64,000 bases of DNA from Opitutaceae bacterium (GCA_016711225.1 JADJTK010000023.1:1-64000); one strand, 5' to 3'; counted from the first letter of the stretch, positions 26,417 to 35,247 are shown. The notes: generated by a model from the letters alone, not told the origin. Numbers and translations: made by a program.

Positions 26417-27193
26417 TCAGCCGGCGACGGGGGCGACGGGGTCGCCCTCGGGATCTGGCGTGGAGTCGCGGCTCAGAAGCTGCTCGAGCTCGCGGCGCAG
26501 CTCGGCCAACTCGCGGCTCTTGAAGCTTTGTTTGGTGCGGCGCAGTACTTCGACGGCGCGCCGCAGCGCGGCATCCCGGTCGTGGTTTTGGAGCGACTGG
26601 GGCACTCCGGACTGTTGCTCGAGCTGGCGGATCGCGTTCTCCAGATCGAAGAGCACGAGGATCACATGCCGAAGGGTGAGGCGCAGGTAGTTGCCCATCT
26701 GGCCGCCCGGCAGCGACGTAGGCACGCGGTGCTGTAGCAGGATACGCTCGAGCTCCTCCTCCCAGTTGTGCAAGCGGCGGCGGCCCGCCTGCATTGTGCG
26801 CAAGGCGCGGTAGTCCGCGATGGCTTTGTCGAGCAGCTGGGTGAGCTCGTTGAAATCCGGCGGCTTGGTCAGGTAGGCGATCACCGGCAGGCGCACCGAG
26901 CCGGCCGCGGTGGCGAGGGTGGGTTTGCCGGTCAGCAGCAGGATGGGTAGGCCCACAGCCTGCGCGGCGACGTTCTCGATGAGCGAAAGCCCGTCGTTGC
27001 CGGGCATGTGGAGATCGGAGATGAACGCGTCGAACTCATGCTGGCGTAGCTGCGCGAGGACTTCGTCGCCGTTGGACACGCACGTGTTGGTGAACCCGGC
27101 GGCGTGGAGCACGCTCGTGAGCGTCTCGAGGACGGAGGCCTCGTCGTCGGCGATCAGCAGGTGGCCGCGCAGACCAGGGGTGGGTGGGGTCAT
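26417..27193 (-). CDS. Response regulator with helical C-terminal domain
   Basis: A 258-residue protein with an N-terminal receiver domain. LLIADDEASVL gives the acidic pair, FISDLHMPGNDG the phosphorylated Asp, LLLTGKP the conserved Thr, and YLTKPPDF the conserved Lys. After residue about 135 comes a helical, partly coiled-coil region (RRRLHNWEEELERILLQHRV, then VLFDLENAIRQLEQQSG, and KSRELAELRRELEQLLSRD) with no HTH, GGDEF or HD-GYP domain, so it may act by protein contact. It overlaps the upstream response regulator gene by four bases (ATGA), so the two are translationally coupled. No histidine kinase lies next to them. Confidence 0.85.
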   Translation of the reverse strand: MTPPTPGLRGHLLIADDEASVLETLTSVLHAAGFTNTCVSNGDEVLAQLRQHEFDAFISDLHMPGNDGLSLIENVAAQAVGLPILLLTGKPTLATAAGSVRLPVIAYLTKPPDFNELTQLLDKAIADYRALRTMQAGRRRLHNWEEELERILLQHRVPTSLPGGQMGNYLRLTLRHVILVLFDLENAIRQLEQQSGVPQSLQNHDRDAALRRAVEVLRRTKQSFKSRELAELRRELEQLLSRDSTPDPEGDPVAPVAG

Positions 27194-27642
27194 GGGGAAT
27201 GGGAGTCAAGCGCGCGGCGGATCGCCTCGGCGATGGGGAGCAGGCCGGCGGGTTTGAGGATGACCTCGCAAATGCCGCTGTGGCGGATGTCCTCCGGGTT
27301 GCAGCCGTTGCCGAAGGCGCTGAACAGTACTACCGGCAGTCCGGGCCGCAGCACGCGCACGGCAGCGGCGAACTCCAGGCCGTTCATGCCAGGCATCATC
27401 AGGTCGGTCAGGACGAGGTGGAAACGCTGCGGTTCGGAGCGGAAGTGTTCGAGGGCGGCCGTCGGCGCATTGAAGGAGGTGATGCTGTACCCCAATTTCT
27501 GGAGCAGGCGCCGGACCGAGGCGGTGACAGTTGGTTCGTCGTCGAGGTGGAGCAGATGCTCGCCATGGCCGTGGAGCTCCGGCGGCAGACCGGCCAGGAG
27601 CAAGGGGCGAGGGAAGTGGGGGCTTGGGCTGGGCTCGCTCAT
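27190..27642 (-). CDS. Single-domain response regulator
   Basis: A 150-residue receiver protein: HLLHLDDEPTV has the acidic pair, LVLTDLMMPGMNG the phospho-acceptor Asp, VLFSAFG the conserved Ser in place of Thr, and VILKPAG the conserved Lys. It has no output domain. I chose the ATG at 27642 (MSEPSPSPHFPRP); an in-frame ATG at 27759 would add 39 residues with little receiver-like character and would start just 14 bases past a terminator-like hairpin. The gene overlaps the next response regulator by four bases, so the pair likely form a phosphotransfer module with a kinase encoded elsewhere. Confidence 0.82.
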   Translation of the reverse strand: MSEPSPSPHFPRPLLLAGLPPELHGHGEHLLHLDDEPTVTASVRRLLQKLGYSITSFNAPTAALEHFRSEPQRFHLVLTDLMMPGMNGLEFAAAVRVLRPGLPVVLFSAFGNGCNPEDIRHSGICEVILKPAGLLPIAEAIRRALDSHSP

Positions 27643-27772
27643 CGGACGGGGGAGCCGGGCAGGCGGGCGGGTTCCGTAGGTGGCGGAACAACAGAACTGG
27701 GGCGGCGCGGTGGTGAATACGTAGTCATCCAAAGGGTCTAGTTCGCTCCGGCTATCCATCGTCCCAAAACAA

Positions 27773-27827
27773 AAGGCACAACGCCTCCATCGGCCCGGGA
27801 GGGGAGATGGTGGAGGTGTTGTGCCTT
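27773..27827 (-). terminator. Strong hairpin with T-rich tail on the minus strand
   Basis: Arms AAGGCACAAC-CCTCCA-ATC and their complement form a long GC-rich stem around a loop of about 17 bases. On the minus strand the stem is followed by TTTTGTTTTG, as in an intrinsic terminator. There is no clear protein gene on that strand just upstream (27828-28148), so it may end a leader or small RNA transcript rather than an mRNA. Confidence 0.6.
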
Positions 27828-28148
27828 CGACTTACAGGTCCGATGCCCTGCCCGAGAAAGCTGCCCGCGGCGGTCCGTGGGCCTCTGGGGCGGAGCATGG
27901 GCGGGTCGGCAGGACGGCGGCAATGAGATTCTTCCGGCGATACCGGTCGCCGCTGAGGACGTCGGCCGGTGGGGGGCATTTTGGTGGCGGAATGGTGAAA
28001 ACTCCGCCATCGTCGGACTAACGCGGTGACATTTCCGAAAAAGTGGCCAGAGTGGCCGGTGTCCGGCACCTTCTGGCGACTGGATCGAGTTAGGCCTGAC
28101 TGACCAGGCCTTCCTCGCTAAGACCGTACTGAACACGAAAAACAACCG

Positions 28149-28598
28149 ATGAAAAAGACGAAGACCTCCGCCGGGGCCGCCCCGCGTTCCACCACCAAGA
28201 AACCGGCCGCCGCCGAGACTCCGGCCGCCAAACCCTCCGTTGCCGTCAAGGCGGTGGCCACCGCCAAACCTGTTGAGCCGGCCAAGTCCGCCGAGGCGCC
28301 CAAGCCGGTAGCTCCGGTGAAACGCGCCAAGCCGGCCGGGCCGCAGCCGACGGTCATCCAGGCCAACGTCGATATCGGCTTTGGCAATTCCCTCTACGTC
28401 CGGGGCGAAGGTCCGGGCCTGAGCTGGGATCGCGGCGTGATCATGGACTGTGTGAAGGACGATCTGTGGGCCTTCACCATCGCGGCGGCCGCCAAGCCGA
28501 TCATCTTCAAGTTCCTCGTCAACGACGAGACTTGGTGCACGGGCGACGACTACGTCGTGGAGCCGGGCAACAAGATCACGTTGGTGCCCACGCTGTGA
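28149..28598 (+). CDS. Lys/Ala/Pro-rich protein with glycogen-binding-like domain
   Basis: A 149-residue protein in two parts. Residues 1-70 are a histone H1-like, disordered tail rich in Lys, Ala and Pro (KKPAAAETPAAKPSVAVKAV). Residues 75-149 look like a small beta-sandwich of the CBM48/AMPK glycogen-binding type: VDIGFGNSLYVRGEGPGLSW, DRGVIMDCVKDDLWAFTIAA, IIFKFLVNDETWCTGDDYVV. In such domains the LYVRGEGPGLSWDRG and KFLVNDETW segments match the carbohydrate-facing strands. Similar K/A/P tails bind nucleic acid. Whether this protein links nucleoid or RNA to glycogen is speculation. The ATG at 28149 is the only sensible start. Confidence 0.65.
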   Translation: MKKTKTSAGAAPRSTTKKPAAAETPAAKPSVAVKAVATAKPVEPAKSAEAPKPVAPVKRAKPAGPQPTVIQANVDIGFGNSLYVRGEGPGLSWDRGVIMDCVKDDLWAFTIAAAAKPIIFKFLVNDETWCTGDDYVVEPGNKITLVPTL

Positions 28599-28659
28599 TC
28601 CTTTGATCTCGGTGTAGGAATCGCGGGGGCGTCGCCGGCGCACGGTCGGCGGCGCCTCG

Positions 28660-29358
28660 TTAATCTGGATTCAGGGCGAGCAGGCGCGCCTGCATCTCGC
28701 CGATCGGTTCGTCGCTCTGCGCGAGGCGTTCGGCCGGCCATTCCTCCGCGGTCACGGTGATGCGGGAAAAGGGCCACGGCAGGTAGAAGCGATCCCAACT
28801 GGGCACCCGCCAGGCTCGGCCGAAGTGCATGCCCACCAGGATGGTCGTCGCCCCGGTGCGACGCGCGAGGATGATACCGCCGCCCTTGAGCTCGTAGCAG
28901 GGACCGCGCGGGCCGTCCGGCGTGATGCCGATATCCTGTCCGCTCTGGAGTTTGTCGGCCAAGCCGTGCAGGGCCTGGCGGCCCAAGCGGCTGCTGGACC
29001 CGCGCACGGTGCGCATGCCCACGACTTCAAAGAAAGCCGACAGCCAGGCGCCGTCCTTGCTCGCGCTGACCAGGGCGTAGAGGTGTTTGCCCCGCCGGAA
29101 CCGCCGGTAGATCTCCGCCGCGATGAAGAGGCGGTTATGCCACAGGGTGAATACGGCGGGCCGGTCGATGCGCCCCAGCAGGTCGCGGGCGGGCGCGTCG
29201 AGGGCGATGCGCAGGGTGCGGCACCAAGCGCGCACGAGCAGGCCCAGTGGCCAGACCAGGGCGCGTCGCCACCCGGCGAGGGCGTGGATGCGCGGTGGGG
29301 GGGGCAGGAGCGGGTCGGTCACGGGCAAGGAGTAGGCGAGCAGGCCGGGCGGCGGCAA
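28660..29358 (-). CDS. DUF374 lysophospholipid acyltransferase family protein
   Basis: A 232-residue protein with DUF374 features, a group related to LpxL and PlsC acyltransferases. VFTLWHNRLFIAAEIYRRF holds the His of the active site, LVSASKDGAWLSAFFEVVG and MRTVRGSSSRLGRQALHGLA follow, then GITPDGPRGPCYELKGG (the conserved substrate-binding block) and STP-like WDRFYLPWPFSRITV. The N-terminal Pro-rich stretch before PRIHALAGWRRALV may not be translated; a GTG after 12 codons is an alternative start. The protein probably acts on lipid A or phospholipid precursors at the inner membrane. It converges with the glycogen-binding-like gene. Confidence 0.82.
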   Translation of the reverse strand: MPPPGLLAYSLPVTDPLLPPPPRIHALAGWRRALVWPLGLLVRAWCRTLRIALDAPARDLLGRIDRPAVFTLWHNRLFIAAEIYRRFRRGKHLYALVSASKDGAWLSAFFEVVGMRTVRGSSSRLGRQALHGLADKLQSGQDIGITPDGPRGPCYELKGGGIILARRTGATTILVGMHFGRAWRVPSWDRFYLPWPFSRITVTAEEWPAERLAQSDEPIGEMQARLLALNPD

Positions 29359-29843
29359 TGAAACTCAGCGGAGGCGCTGGTCGCGCTCTGGGAGTGGTGG
29401 GCGATGCTTTCCACCCGAGCCGGCGCCGACTCCGCTTCGGCGCGGAGGCCTTCGCCAAGGCCGGCCGGAGGACCCGGAGCCAGCACGCACCGGCGACGAA
29501 CCGAGCTCTCAACTCTTCGCTGTGACGGCTCGGACTTGAGGGCTGGTGCCTAGGATCGGCATTTGCGTAGGCGAACCAAGCTCGGGCCACGGGGCGTGTG
29601 GGGCGGGAAAAGAAACCCTTTCCCACCGACAGCGGGCCGGGTCGGGAAAATGCCCTTGACCCCTCCCTGCGCGCGCCCGTGATGGCTCGGTTTTAAGCGC
29701 CGTGAAGGTCTCCTATCGCCTCCCTCCGCAGCATAACGCGCCGGCTCCTCTTGGAGCGGTGCTCGCCGGGCGCACGCAACCGCCGGCAATCGTCGGTCGG
29801 GTCTGACCCGCCGCCGCCCTCCATCCCCTAATATCGCGACGCC
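29359..29843. other. Intergenic region upstream of purF
   Basis: About 485 bases with no supported gene. It is the divergent space between the acyltransferase and purF genes and must hold their promoters; a TTGACC at 29651 is a weak -35 candidate with no clear -10. No purine riboswitch fold was recognised. Confidence 0.4.
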
Positions 29844-31757
29844 ATGAGTGACGCCCTGAAACACGAGTGCGGCATCACGCTGATCCGCCTGCTCAAACCG
29901 CTTTCCTATTATCAGGAAAAATACGGCACTCCGCTGTGGGGCTTCCTGAAGCTGTTTCTCATGATGGAGAAGCAGCACAACCGCGGCCAGGACGGCGCCG
30001 GCGTGGCCGCCCTCAAGCTCGATGTGCCCAACGGCCTGCCCTTCATGTTCCGCGAGCGGAACATCAAGTCCAACCCCCTCGACAAGATCTTCAAGGACCT
30101 GCTCGCCAAGTATCAGGAGAAGGTCGATGCCGGCACCATCCATCCCGAGTTCGCGGAGACGGTGAAACAGCATTTCGACTTCGGCGCGGAGGCCTATCTC
30201 GGCCATCTGCGCTACGGCACCTCCGGCGGCTACAGCATCAGCGCCTGCCATCCCTTCTTCCGCAAGAGCCCGTGGCCCACCCGCAATCTGATGCTGGCGG
30301 GCAATTTCAACATGACCAACACCGGCGAGCTCAACGATCAGCTCGTCGGCATGGGTGCGCACCCCATCTTCGCCACCGATACCCAGGCCCTCCTGGAGAT
30401 GCTCGGCTTCTACCTGGATGAGGAACACGACGACCTCTATCGCGAGCTGCGCGCCCAGAAGCTGCCCGGTCGGGTGATCTCCGAGCAGATCAGCCGGCGC
30501 CTCGATGTTGGCCAGGTGCTGCGCAACGCCGCGGTGAGATGGGACGGTGGTTACACCTTGGCTGGCATGATCGGCAACGGCGACACCTTCGTGGTGCGCG
30601 ACCCTGCCGGCATCCGCCCCGCCTACTGGTTCCAGGACGACGAGGTGGTCGCCTTCGCCAGTGAGCGCGTGGCGCTCATGACCGCCTTCGAGAAGGACCA
30701 GTCCGATATCCGTGAAGTCACCCCGGGTCATGTCGTGGTGGTGAAGGCGGACGGCCAGGTCAGCGAGCAGCAGGTGCGCGAGCCGCTCGTGCGCCGCTCG
30801 TGCTCCTTCGAGCGCATCTATTTCTCCCGTGGTAACGACCCGGAGATCTACGCCGAGCGCAAGGCCCTCGGGGCCCAGCTCGTCGACCAGGTGGTGCGCT
30901 CCATCGACAACGACTTCGGGCACGCCGTCATCAGTTTCGTGCCCAACACCGCCGAGGTCGCCTACTACGGGCTGCTCGAGGCGCTGCGTTTGCGCCGTCG
31001 CGACGAGGTGAAGGCCACGATTCTCGCCGCCGCCCGTCGCGGTACCCTCGACGAGGCGCTCATCGACGACTTGATCCTGCGCAACTGGCCCCGCGCCGAG
31101 AAGGTCGCGGTCAAGGACGTCAAGATCCGCACTTTCATCGGGCAGGAGCGCTGGCGCAATCAGCTCGCCAGCCACGCCTACGACGTGAGCTACGGCACGG
31201 TGAAACCGGGCGATGTACTGGTGTGCGTGGACGACTCGATTGTGCGTGGCACTACGCTGCGCCGTTCGATCCTGCGCATGCTCAGCCGGCTCAACCCGCG
31301 CAAGATCGCCATCGTCTCCACCGCCCCGCAGATCCGGTATCCCGATTGTTACGGCATCGACATGAGCGAGCTTGGGAAATTCGTGGCCTTCGAGGCCGCC
31401 GTCGCCCTGCTCAAGGAGCGCGGCCAGGGCAGCCTGTTGGAGGACGTCTATCGCGCCTGCCTCGAGGAGGTGCAGAAGCCCGCCGCCGATCAGGTCAACC
31501 ACGTGCGGCGTATCTACGAGTCGTTCACCGCCGAGGAGGTGTCCGCCAAGATCGCCGAGTTGGTCCGCCCGAAGAACCTAGCCTGGCAGGGTGAGGTGGA
31601 AATCATCTACCAGACCATCGAGAACCTGCATATCGCGTTGCCCAACCACACGGGCGACTGGTTCTTCACCGGCCATTATCCGACTCCCGGGGGCACCCGT
31701 GTCGCCAACCAAGCCTACCTGAACTATTTCGAGAAAGCCGAGGGGCGCAGCTACTAA
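29844..31757 (+). CDS. purF: Amidophosphoribosyltransferase, long form
   Basis: PurF catalyses the first committed step of purine synthesis, making phosphoribosylamine from PRPP and glutamine. MSDALKHECGITLIRLLKP provides the short propeptide and nucleophilic Cys of a class II glutamine amidotransferase; EKQHNRGQDGAGVAAL, YLGHLRYGTSG and GNFNMTNTGEL are the glutaminase motifs. The phosphoribosyltransferase half has GDVLVCVDDSIVRGTTLRRS, the PRPP loop. At 637 residues it is about 130 longer than E. coli PurF, with inserts around 60-100 and a C-terminal extension (VNHVRRIYESFTAEEVSAKI, GDWFFTGHYPTPGGTRVANQ), as in the long forms of Bacteroidetes and Verrucomicrobia. The purM-like gene follows, so the two probably form an operon. 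Confidence 0.92.
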   Translation: MSDALKHECGITLIRLLKPLSYYQEKYGTPLWGFLKLFLMMEKQHNRGQDGAGVAALKLDVPNGLPFMFRERNIKSNPLDKIFKDLLAKYQEKVDAGTIHPEFAETVKQHFDFGAEAYLGHLRYGTSGGYSISACHPFFRKSPWPTRNLMLAGNFNMTNTGELNDQLVGMGAHPIFATDTQALLEMLGFYLDEEHDDLYRELRAQKLPGRVISEQISRRLDVGQVLRNAAVRWDGGYTLAGMIGNGDTFVVRDPAGIRPAYWFQDDEVVAFASERVALMTAFEKDQSDIREVTPGHVVVVKADGQVSEQQVREPLVRRSCSFERIYFSRGNDPEIYAERKALGAQLVDQVVRSIDNDFGHAVISFVPNTAEVAYYGLLEALRLRRRDEVKATILAAARRGTLDEALIDDLILRNWPRAEKVAVKDVKIRTFIGQERWRNQLASHAYDVSYGTVKPGDVLVCVDDSIVRGTTLRRSILRMLSRLNPRKIAIVSTAPQIRYPDCYGIDMSELGKFVAFEAAVALLKERGQGSLLEDVYRACLEEVQKPAADQVNHVRRIYESFTAEEVSAKIAELVRPKNLAWQGEVEIIYQTIENLHIALPNHTGDWFFTGHYPTPGGTRVANQAYLNYFEKAEGRSY

Positions 31758-31759
31758 AG

Positions 31760-31860
31760 GGAAGTCAGAACGCAGAGTGCCGAATGTAGAACGTTCCGCC
31801 TCGTCTGCTCCTTTCACCTCCGCCACTTCTGCATTCTTCACTCTGCGTTCCGACTTTTCC
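31760..31860. repeat. Long imperfect inverted repeat between purF and purM
   Basis: Arms at 31760-31779 (with GAACGCAGAGTG) and 31839-31860 (with CACTCTGCGTTC) are complementary, and inner segments containing GAATGTAGAA and TTCTGCATTC extend the pairing. The whole spacer between the two purine genes could form one hairpin, much like that between ybaB and recR. Confidence 0.6.
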
Positions 31861-31863
31861 GCC

Positions 31864-32964
31864 ATGTCTCTCTCCTACGAATCCTCCGGCGTCCGTTATG
31901 ACCAGCTCGATGCGTTTAAGCGCGCCTGCCAGAAGGCCGCCCGCACCACCGCCGGGTTGCTCGGTGCCCACGGCTACAGCGAGCCGGCGACCACCCGCGG
32001 CGAGAGCGCCTACCTGATCGAGGCCGCCGACCATTTTCTGGCCCACGTCGAGGAGGGCCTCGGGACCAAGAATCTAGTGGCCGATGCGATGTACGCGCAG
32101 AGCGGCAAGTGCTTCTACCGCGAGGTGGCCATCGATACCGTTGCCACCATCGTCAACGATCTTGCCACCTGTGGCGCGCTGCCGATCTCGGTGGCGATGC
32201 ATGCGGCGGTGGGCGACTCCGGTTGGTTCGCCGACGAGAAACGCGTGACCGGGCTGGTCGAGGGTTTCGCCGAGGGGTGCCGCCAGGCCGGCGCCGTCTG
32301 GGGCGGCGGCGAGACGCCCACCCTGCGCGGCATCGTTGAGCCGCAGACCATCGTGCTGGCCGGCTCCGCCATCGGCAAGATCCAGCCCAAGTCGCTGCGC
32401 ATCGTCGGCGATGTGAAGGATGGCGACAGCATCGTTTTCCTCGCCTCCTCGGGGGTGCAGACCAACGGCCTCACGCTTTGTCGCAAGATTGCCGAGTCGC
32501 TGCCGCAGGCTTACCTCACCCCGATGGCGGATGGCCGCACCTTCGGCGAGGGGTTGCTTGCGCCGTCGGTCATCTACGTGGCGTTCGTGCGCGAGTGCCA
32601 ACGCCGCGGGTTGAAGCTCAACTACGTGGCCCATGTCACCGGCCACGGCTGGCGCAAGCTCATGCGCCTGGAGGAGCCTTTCCTCTACGAGATCACGAAC
32701 CTGCGCCCCGAGCCTGAGCTCTTCCGTTTCCTGCGCGAGTCCGGGCCGATCTCGCTGCGCGAGGCTTACGCCACCTTCAACCAGGGCATCGGTTTCGCCG
32801 CGTATGTGGCGCCCGAGCTGGCGGAGGCCACCGTCGCCGCCGCCACCGCGTCCGGATACGACGCGTGGATCGCGGGTCGGGTGCGCAAGCAGGGCGACCG
32901 CAAGGCCGTCGTGATCCCCGGCCTCGATCTGGTCTTCGAAGGCGACACGCTGCAGGTGCGCTGA
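31864..32964 (+). CDS. purM: Phosphoribosylformylglycinamidine cyclo-ligase-like protein
   Basis: PurM (AIR synthase) closes the imidazole ring of the purine precursor with ATP. The 366-residue product has the family features: MSLSYESSGVRYDQLDAFKR at the start, MAMHAAVGDSGWF-type metal/nucleotide residues (here VAMHAAVGDSGWFADEKR), GAVWGGGETPTLRGIV (the Gly-rich GGETA-like loop), ASSGVQTNGLTLCRKI (the SxGxHSNG-like motif) and VAHVTGHGWRKLMR plus NQGIGFAAYV near the end. The Gly-rich loop and the SSGVQTNG motif differ from E. coli PurM but agree with the long-PurF lineage. It lies 106 bases after purF. The ATG at 31864 follows the spacer hairpin. Confidence 0.85.
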   Translation: MSLSYESSGVRYDQLDAFKRACQKAARTTAGLLGAHGYSEPATTRGESAYLIEAADHFLAHVEEGLGTKNLVADAMYAQSGKCFYREVAIDTVATIVNDLATCGALPISVAMHAAVGDSGWFADEKRVTGLVEGFAEGCRQAGAVWGGGETPTLRGIVEPQTIVLAGSAIGKIQPKSLRIVGDVKDGDSIVFLASSGVQTNGLTLCRKIAESLPQAYLTPMADGRTFGEGLLAPSVIYVAFVRECQRRGLKLNYVAHVTGHGWRKLMRLEEPFLYEITNLRPEPELFRFLRESGPISLREAYATFNQGIGFAAYVAPELAEATVAAATASGYDAWIAGRVRKQGDRKAVVIPGLDLVFEGDTLQVR

Positions 32965-33215
32965 GGGTCTCAGTGTAGGTGTCCGTTTCCGAACGCGTAG
33001 GCCACGCGCTCGCACGCAGCTCCGCTGCGAACGCCTCCCGGAGGCGCGTGCAAGGACGCTGCCCGCGGGAGGAGCGTTCGGGGCCCGCCCACACGGCGGA
33101 TCGGCCCATTCGCCGGTGCGTGCGGCCCGCTTGCCCGCCGTCCGCCGCGGCCCTGCGTCCTTCCGGCCGAAGAACGTGGAACCGCGTCACTGTTTCGAGC
33201 GTCTTTGCTCCCCGT

Positions 33216-34151
33216 ATGCACCCTTCCGCTCTTCAACCTGTCGCCGCGCGCCGCTGTTTCGGCCGCGCTCTTCGCCTGTCCTTCCTGAGTGTGGCGCTCG
33301 CTGGCGCCACTGTCGGAATGTGGGCCCAAGCCGATACCGCCCCCGATGCTGCGCAGACCTCGCCGGCACCGTTGCTCGACAAACCGCTGCCGCCCTCCAC
33401 GCCCGATGTGGTGGGCGATCAGCCTACCCCGCAACACGTCTACGTGTCTGGCCACTGGCGCTGGCAGGACGGCGCCTATGTTTGGGATAGTGGACACTGG
33501 GAGCTGCCGCCGGCACCAGGAGCCGACTGGGTGGGCCCGCGCTGGGAAAAGCGCGACAACGGCTATGTGCTCGACGAGGGCTATTGGCAGGAAGGCACGG
33601 CACAGACAGCCGAAGCCGGCGCCGCCGCGCCTGAGGCGGTCGAGGTTGAGCAGGCGCCGCCGCTGCCAGAGCGTGAGATCATCGTGGCGCGGCCGTCGGT
33701 GCGCCATGTTTGGATTGGTGGTTACTGGCGCTGGCATGCCGGGCGCCACGTCTGGGTGAGCGGCCGCTGGGACCTGCCGCCGCGGGCCAATGTGGTGTGG
33801 GTGGCGCCGCGCTGGGAGCGCCACGGCCGCGGCTACCGTTTCCATGCGGGTTGCTGGCGTGACGGCTATGTTCGCCCGCGCACTGCAGTCGTCATCGAGA
33901 GCAGCGGTTGGCGCAGCGACGGAGTGGTGACCATTGCGCCGCCCCCGCCGCGCCGGGAGGTCATCGTTTACAGCTCCCGCCCGTCCGTCGACTTCGTCTG
34001 GGTACCCGGATATTGGAATTGGTATGGCGGTCGCCATGTGTGGATCGGCGGCCGGTGGGATCGCCCGCCGCACGGTCATCACAACTGGCATGCACCGCGT
34101 TGGGAGCGCCATCGCGGGGGCTATCGCTTTGTCGAGGGGCGCTGGCGCTGA
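33216..34151 (+). CDS. Exported WXXGXW-repeat protein
   Basis: A 311-residue protein with a signal peptide (LSFLSVALAGATVGMWAQAD) and three copies of the YXWXXGHW/WXXGXW repeat of about 55 residues. Typical pieces are HVYVSGHWRWQDGAYVWDSG, HVWIGGYWRWHAGRHVWVSG and FVWVPGYWNWYGGRHVWIGG, each followed by WxxPP and PRWERH. Proteins of this kind are exported and are thought to be envelope-associated; their role is unknown. Pro-rich linkers (APPLPEREIIVARPS, APPPPRREVIVYSSRPS) separate the repeats. The ATG at 33216 begins the signal. It stands alone, 251 bases after purM. Confidence 0.85.
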   Translation: MHPSALQPVAARRCFGRALRLSFLSVALAGATVGMWAQADTAPDAAQTSPAPLLDKPLPPSTPDVVGDQPTPQHVYVSGHWRWQDGAYVWDSGHWELPPAPGADWVGPRWEKRDNGYVLDEGYWQEGTAQTAEAGAAAPEAVEVEQAPPLPEREIIVARPSVRHVWIGGYWRWHAGRHVWVSGRWDLPPRANVVWVAPRWERHGRGYRFHAGCWRDGYVRPRTAVVIESSGWRSDGVVTIAPPPPRREVIVYSSRPSVDFVWVPGYWNWYGGRHVWIGGRWDRPPHGHHNWHAPRWERHRGGYRFVEGRWR

Positions 34152-34267
34152 GCCGGGCCGAGTTATCCTCGCACGCACTTTCCTTGGCCGCCCGGGTTTC
34201 CCCTGGGCGGCCTTTTTGTGGGGTGGAGCCGGCACCCTACGAGTTGAGACGTTGTGGCTTCTTCGAT

Positions 34268-34335
34268 GGTGGGGCGGGGTTTATCTCCGCCAGTTCGGTC
34301 TTCGCTCGGATGGCGGGCGTGAAGCCCGCCCCACC
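34268..34335. repeat. 68-base dispersed palindromic element, copy 1
   Basis: Starts GGTGGGGCGGG, contains CCGCCAGTTCGG, then GATGGCGGGCGT, and ends GCCCGCCCCACC. The ends are complementary, so it can form a hairpin. A second copy of the same length lies at 38797-38864. Confidence 0.7.
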
Positions 34336-34470
34336 ACCTGGAGAGGTTCAGGTCTGCGATTCGCAGGCACGGAGGCCTGCGCCACGTCGGAGGGCAGGCC
34401 GCATGGCCTGCCGGTTGGGGGCGCTCGCGTAGCCCTTGCCGCCGTGCGGCTGATCCGCCAAACCTTCGCC

Positions 34471-35247
34471 ATGCCCAACGGTGCCAGCCCCGCCATTCTC
34501 GTCGTGGACGACGAACGCGCCATCGCCGACACCGTCGTCTACGCGCTGCGTACCGAGGGCTTCGTGCCGCAGTGGTGTGCCACCGCCGGGGCGGCACGCG
34601 AGGCGCTGGCGGCGGCGCTGCCCGCGCTGGTGGTGCTCGATGTCGGCCTGCCCGACGCCAACGGCTTCGATCTCTGCCGCGAGCTGCGCGCGAAGTATCC
34701 GGATCTTCCGGTGATCTTCCTAACCGCGCGCAGCGAGGTGATCGACCGAGTGGTTGGCCTGGAGATTGGCGGCGACGACTACCTCGCGAAACCGTTTTCC
34801 CCCCGCGAACTCACGGCCCGCGTGAAGGCGGTGTTGCGCCGCCGTGGCCCGGTCGCGCCACCGCCGACCCCCGACAAGGGCGCGTGTATCGTGCCCAATC
34901 CCGAGGGGCCCACGGGGGCGGGGTCCGGCGGGGGGGCAGCGCCGGTGCCGGCTGCGGCGGTCTGGAGTGTCGACGAGGCGCGTTGCCGGATCGTGTATCG
35001 GGGCGTCGCCCTCGACCTCACCGCCACCGAGTTCCGTCTGTTGCGCGCGCTCGTGGCGCATCCGGGTCGCGTTTACACCCGGGACCAGTTGATGAATGCC
35101 GCCTGGCCCGATCCCGGCTCCAGTACCGACCGCACGGTTGACGCCCATGTGAAGACGTTGCGGGCCAAGCTGCGTCTCGCCGCGCCGGCCGCCGACCCGA
35201 TCCAGACGCATCGCGGCCTGGGCTACTCGCTGCGGGAGGAAGCATGA
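34471..35247 (+). CDS. creB: Response regulator, CreB-type
   Basis: A 258-residue OmpR-class regulator. The receiver domain has ILVVDDERAIADTV, LVVLDVGLPDANGFDLCREL with the phospho-acceptor Asp, FLTARSEVIDRVVGLEIGGD, and YLAKPFSPRELTARVKAVLR; the GLEIGGDDY segment is typical of CreB and PhoB-like regulators. The winged-helix DNA-binding domain has LTATEFRLLRALVAHPGRV, RDQLMNAAWPD and DRTVDAHVKTLRAKL. A Pro/Gly/Ala linker of about 55 residues (near 130-180) separates them and is longer than usual. It overlaps the creC-like gene by four bases. In enterobacteria CreB binds TTCAC-N6-TTCAC; a matching site lies before creD in this cluster. Confidence 0.87.
   Translation: MPNGASPAILVVDDERAIADTVVYALRTEGFVPQWCATAGAAREALAAALPALVVLDVGLPDANGFDLCRELRAKYPDLPVIFLTARSEVIDRVVGLEIGGDDYLAKPFSPRELTARVKAVLRRRGPVAPPPTPDKGACIVPNPEGPTGAGSGGGAAPVPAAAVWSVDEARCRIVYRGVALDLTATEFRLLRALVAHPGRVYTRDQLMNAAWPDPGSSTDRTVDAHVKTLRAKLRLAAPAADPIQTHRGLGYSLREEA

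Noticed and set aside
27643..27759. Extended N-terminus of the single-domain response regulator
   Set aside because: The 39 residues do not resemble a receiver domain and the start lies right behind a terminator-like hairpin. It is left open as an alternative.
29359..29843. A purine riboswitch before purF
   Set aside because: I could not find the conserved three-way junction residues in the spacer.
29550..31502. A 650-codon minus-strand frame opposite purF
   Set aside because: It is antisense to the well-identified purF gene and has no family resemblance.
33001..33215. An N-terminal extension of the WXXGXW protein from 32979
   Set aside because: The 79 extra codons hide the signal peptide and are rich in Arg and Ser; the ATG at 33216 fits better.
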